DNA of 64,000 nt from Candidatus Mesenet endosymbiont of Phosphuga atrata. GTDB taxonomy: Bacteria > Pseudomonadota > Alphaproteobacteria > Rickettsiales > Anaplasmataceae. Positions 63,585 to 64,000 of the stretch are shown piece by piece. A program made the translations under genes and the position numbers. The DNA lies in contig NZ_OZ026541.1 in assembly GCF_964020175.1 (NCBI RefSeq), positions 1,116,001 through 1,180,000 of the forward strand. Reading direction: 5' to 3'. The notes beneath the pieces are model-generated. The model worked only from the letters and a program-made list of their open reading frames with translations, searched no databases and was not told the origin of the DNA. Positions within the stretch are counted from its first letter, which is position 1. Each line of letters starts with the position of its first letter.

Positions 63585-64000
63585 AAACTTGAACTGACAC
63601 TTAGAACAAAAAAACAACAAAAAATAAGAGAAATGAATACAATACAAAAAAAATACTAAAATTAGGATTTTAGCAAAACAACTAGGAAATGTGTCACAAG
63701 CGTATGGGATATTCAAATTTTATCGCTTCAAGGAGTTATACGAAAATGGAGATGAGATAAGTAAGAAAGTTTGCAAACAGAGTTTCGGAAGACATAGAAA
63801 GATCTGTATAGCAACAGAATTTCCAGCATATAAAAAATGAGCTGAGAAAAAAATAATATCTGAAGGTGGATGTATGGCTAAGTTGAAACTTTCAAAAAAA
63901 GGCTTAAGGCGCTTGAAGCAAAAAGATGGAATAATTCTAACAGCTTTAGAAAAAGTGAAAGAACAAAGATAGTGAAATTGATACTCAGGTTATCTGGGTT
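63585..64000 (+). mobile_element. IS481-like element, other end, runs off the window
   Basis: Begins TGACACTTAGAACAAAA, the complement of the right end of the copy at 29533-30391, and continues with RILAKQLGNVSQAYGIFKFY-type coding on the plus strand. It is preceded by TATTAAATAAAACTTGAAC, also found beside the other copies. Broken by frameshifts and by the window edge. Confidence 0.7.

Noticed and set aside
1-64000. CRISPR arrays, prophage structural genes, cytoplasmic-incompatibility (cif) genes
   Set aside because: Looked for repeat-spacer patterns, tail/capsid genes and cif-type domains; none seen in the window.

Overview
The window looks like a chromosome segment of an obligate intracellular alphaproteobacterium of the family Anaplasmataceae, most likely an arthropod Wolbachia. 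The evidence is strong AT richness, ankyrin-type proteins, scattered type IV secretion paralogs (a VirB2-like pilin next to ftsY, an orphan VirB9-like gene next to sucA), single-copy housekeeping genes in short operons, and a very high load of decayed insertion sequences of the kinds known in Wolbachia. The genus assignment is recalled knowledge, not a database result.

Layout. 0-11 kb: a partial ankyrin gene, rpsD, tRNA-Leu(UAA), iscX, a coiled-coil membrane protein, virB2-like and ftsY, half of an EPSP-synthase-like gene, rplM-rpsI-argC, an HU-like gene, pdxJ, a DNA glycosylase and dut, a fibre-like coiled-coil protein and tRNA-Leu(CAA). 11.1-15.7 kb: an IS complex in which two 1131-bp inverted copies of a dead IS110 gene flank an IS481-like element that is itself split around an IS256 element. 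15.7-28.6 kb: pyrE, sucA, virB9-like, an XRE regulator, rpoZ, an Smr protein, a BI-1 family protein, a membrane protein, pgsA, znuA/znuC (divergent and overlapping), ubiB and ksgA. 28.1-33 kb: IS graveyard, including an IS66 gene split by an IS5-group element that is split by an IS481-like element, and a methyltransferase cut by another IS5-type element. 33.1-45.9 kb: RNase P RNA, a mannose-1-phosphate guanylyltransferase, a CheD-like putative deamidase, hslVU, glutamate-cysteine ligase, a gamma carbonic anhydrase homolog, a 39-codon ORF, pgk, an unknown protein with a C-terminal BC-box-like motif, and purL. 45.9-47.7 kb: IS fragments. 47.7-58.7 kb: a small unknown gene, folP, putA, a XerC/D recombinase, a 1315-residue membrane protein and a broken ppiD. 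58.8-64 kb: IS630 remnants, an MFS transporter, and IS5/IS481-like remnants to the right edge.

How it fits together. The intact genes cover translation (rpsD, rplM, rpsI, ksgA, rnpB), transcription (rpoZ), protein targeting and quality control (ftsY, hslVU), carbon and amino acid use (putA, sucA, pgk), nucleotide and cofactor synthesis (pyrE, purL, dut, pdxJ, folP, glutathione), zinc uptake and phospholipid synthesis. The lineage-specific genes are candidates for host interaction. The most interesting is the protein at 34912-35778: its Thr, Cys and His have the spacing of the CheD glutamine deamidase triad, and the downstream CheD-like pattern is also present, although nothing else in the window points to chemotaxis. 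Other notable points are an EPSP-synthase half that lacks the known substrate-binding residues, a mannose-1-phosphate guanylyltransferase without a normal start codon, and several IS structures best explained by recombination between IS copies.
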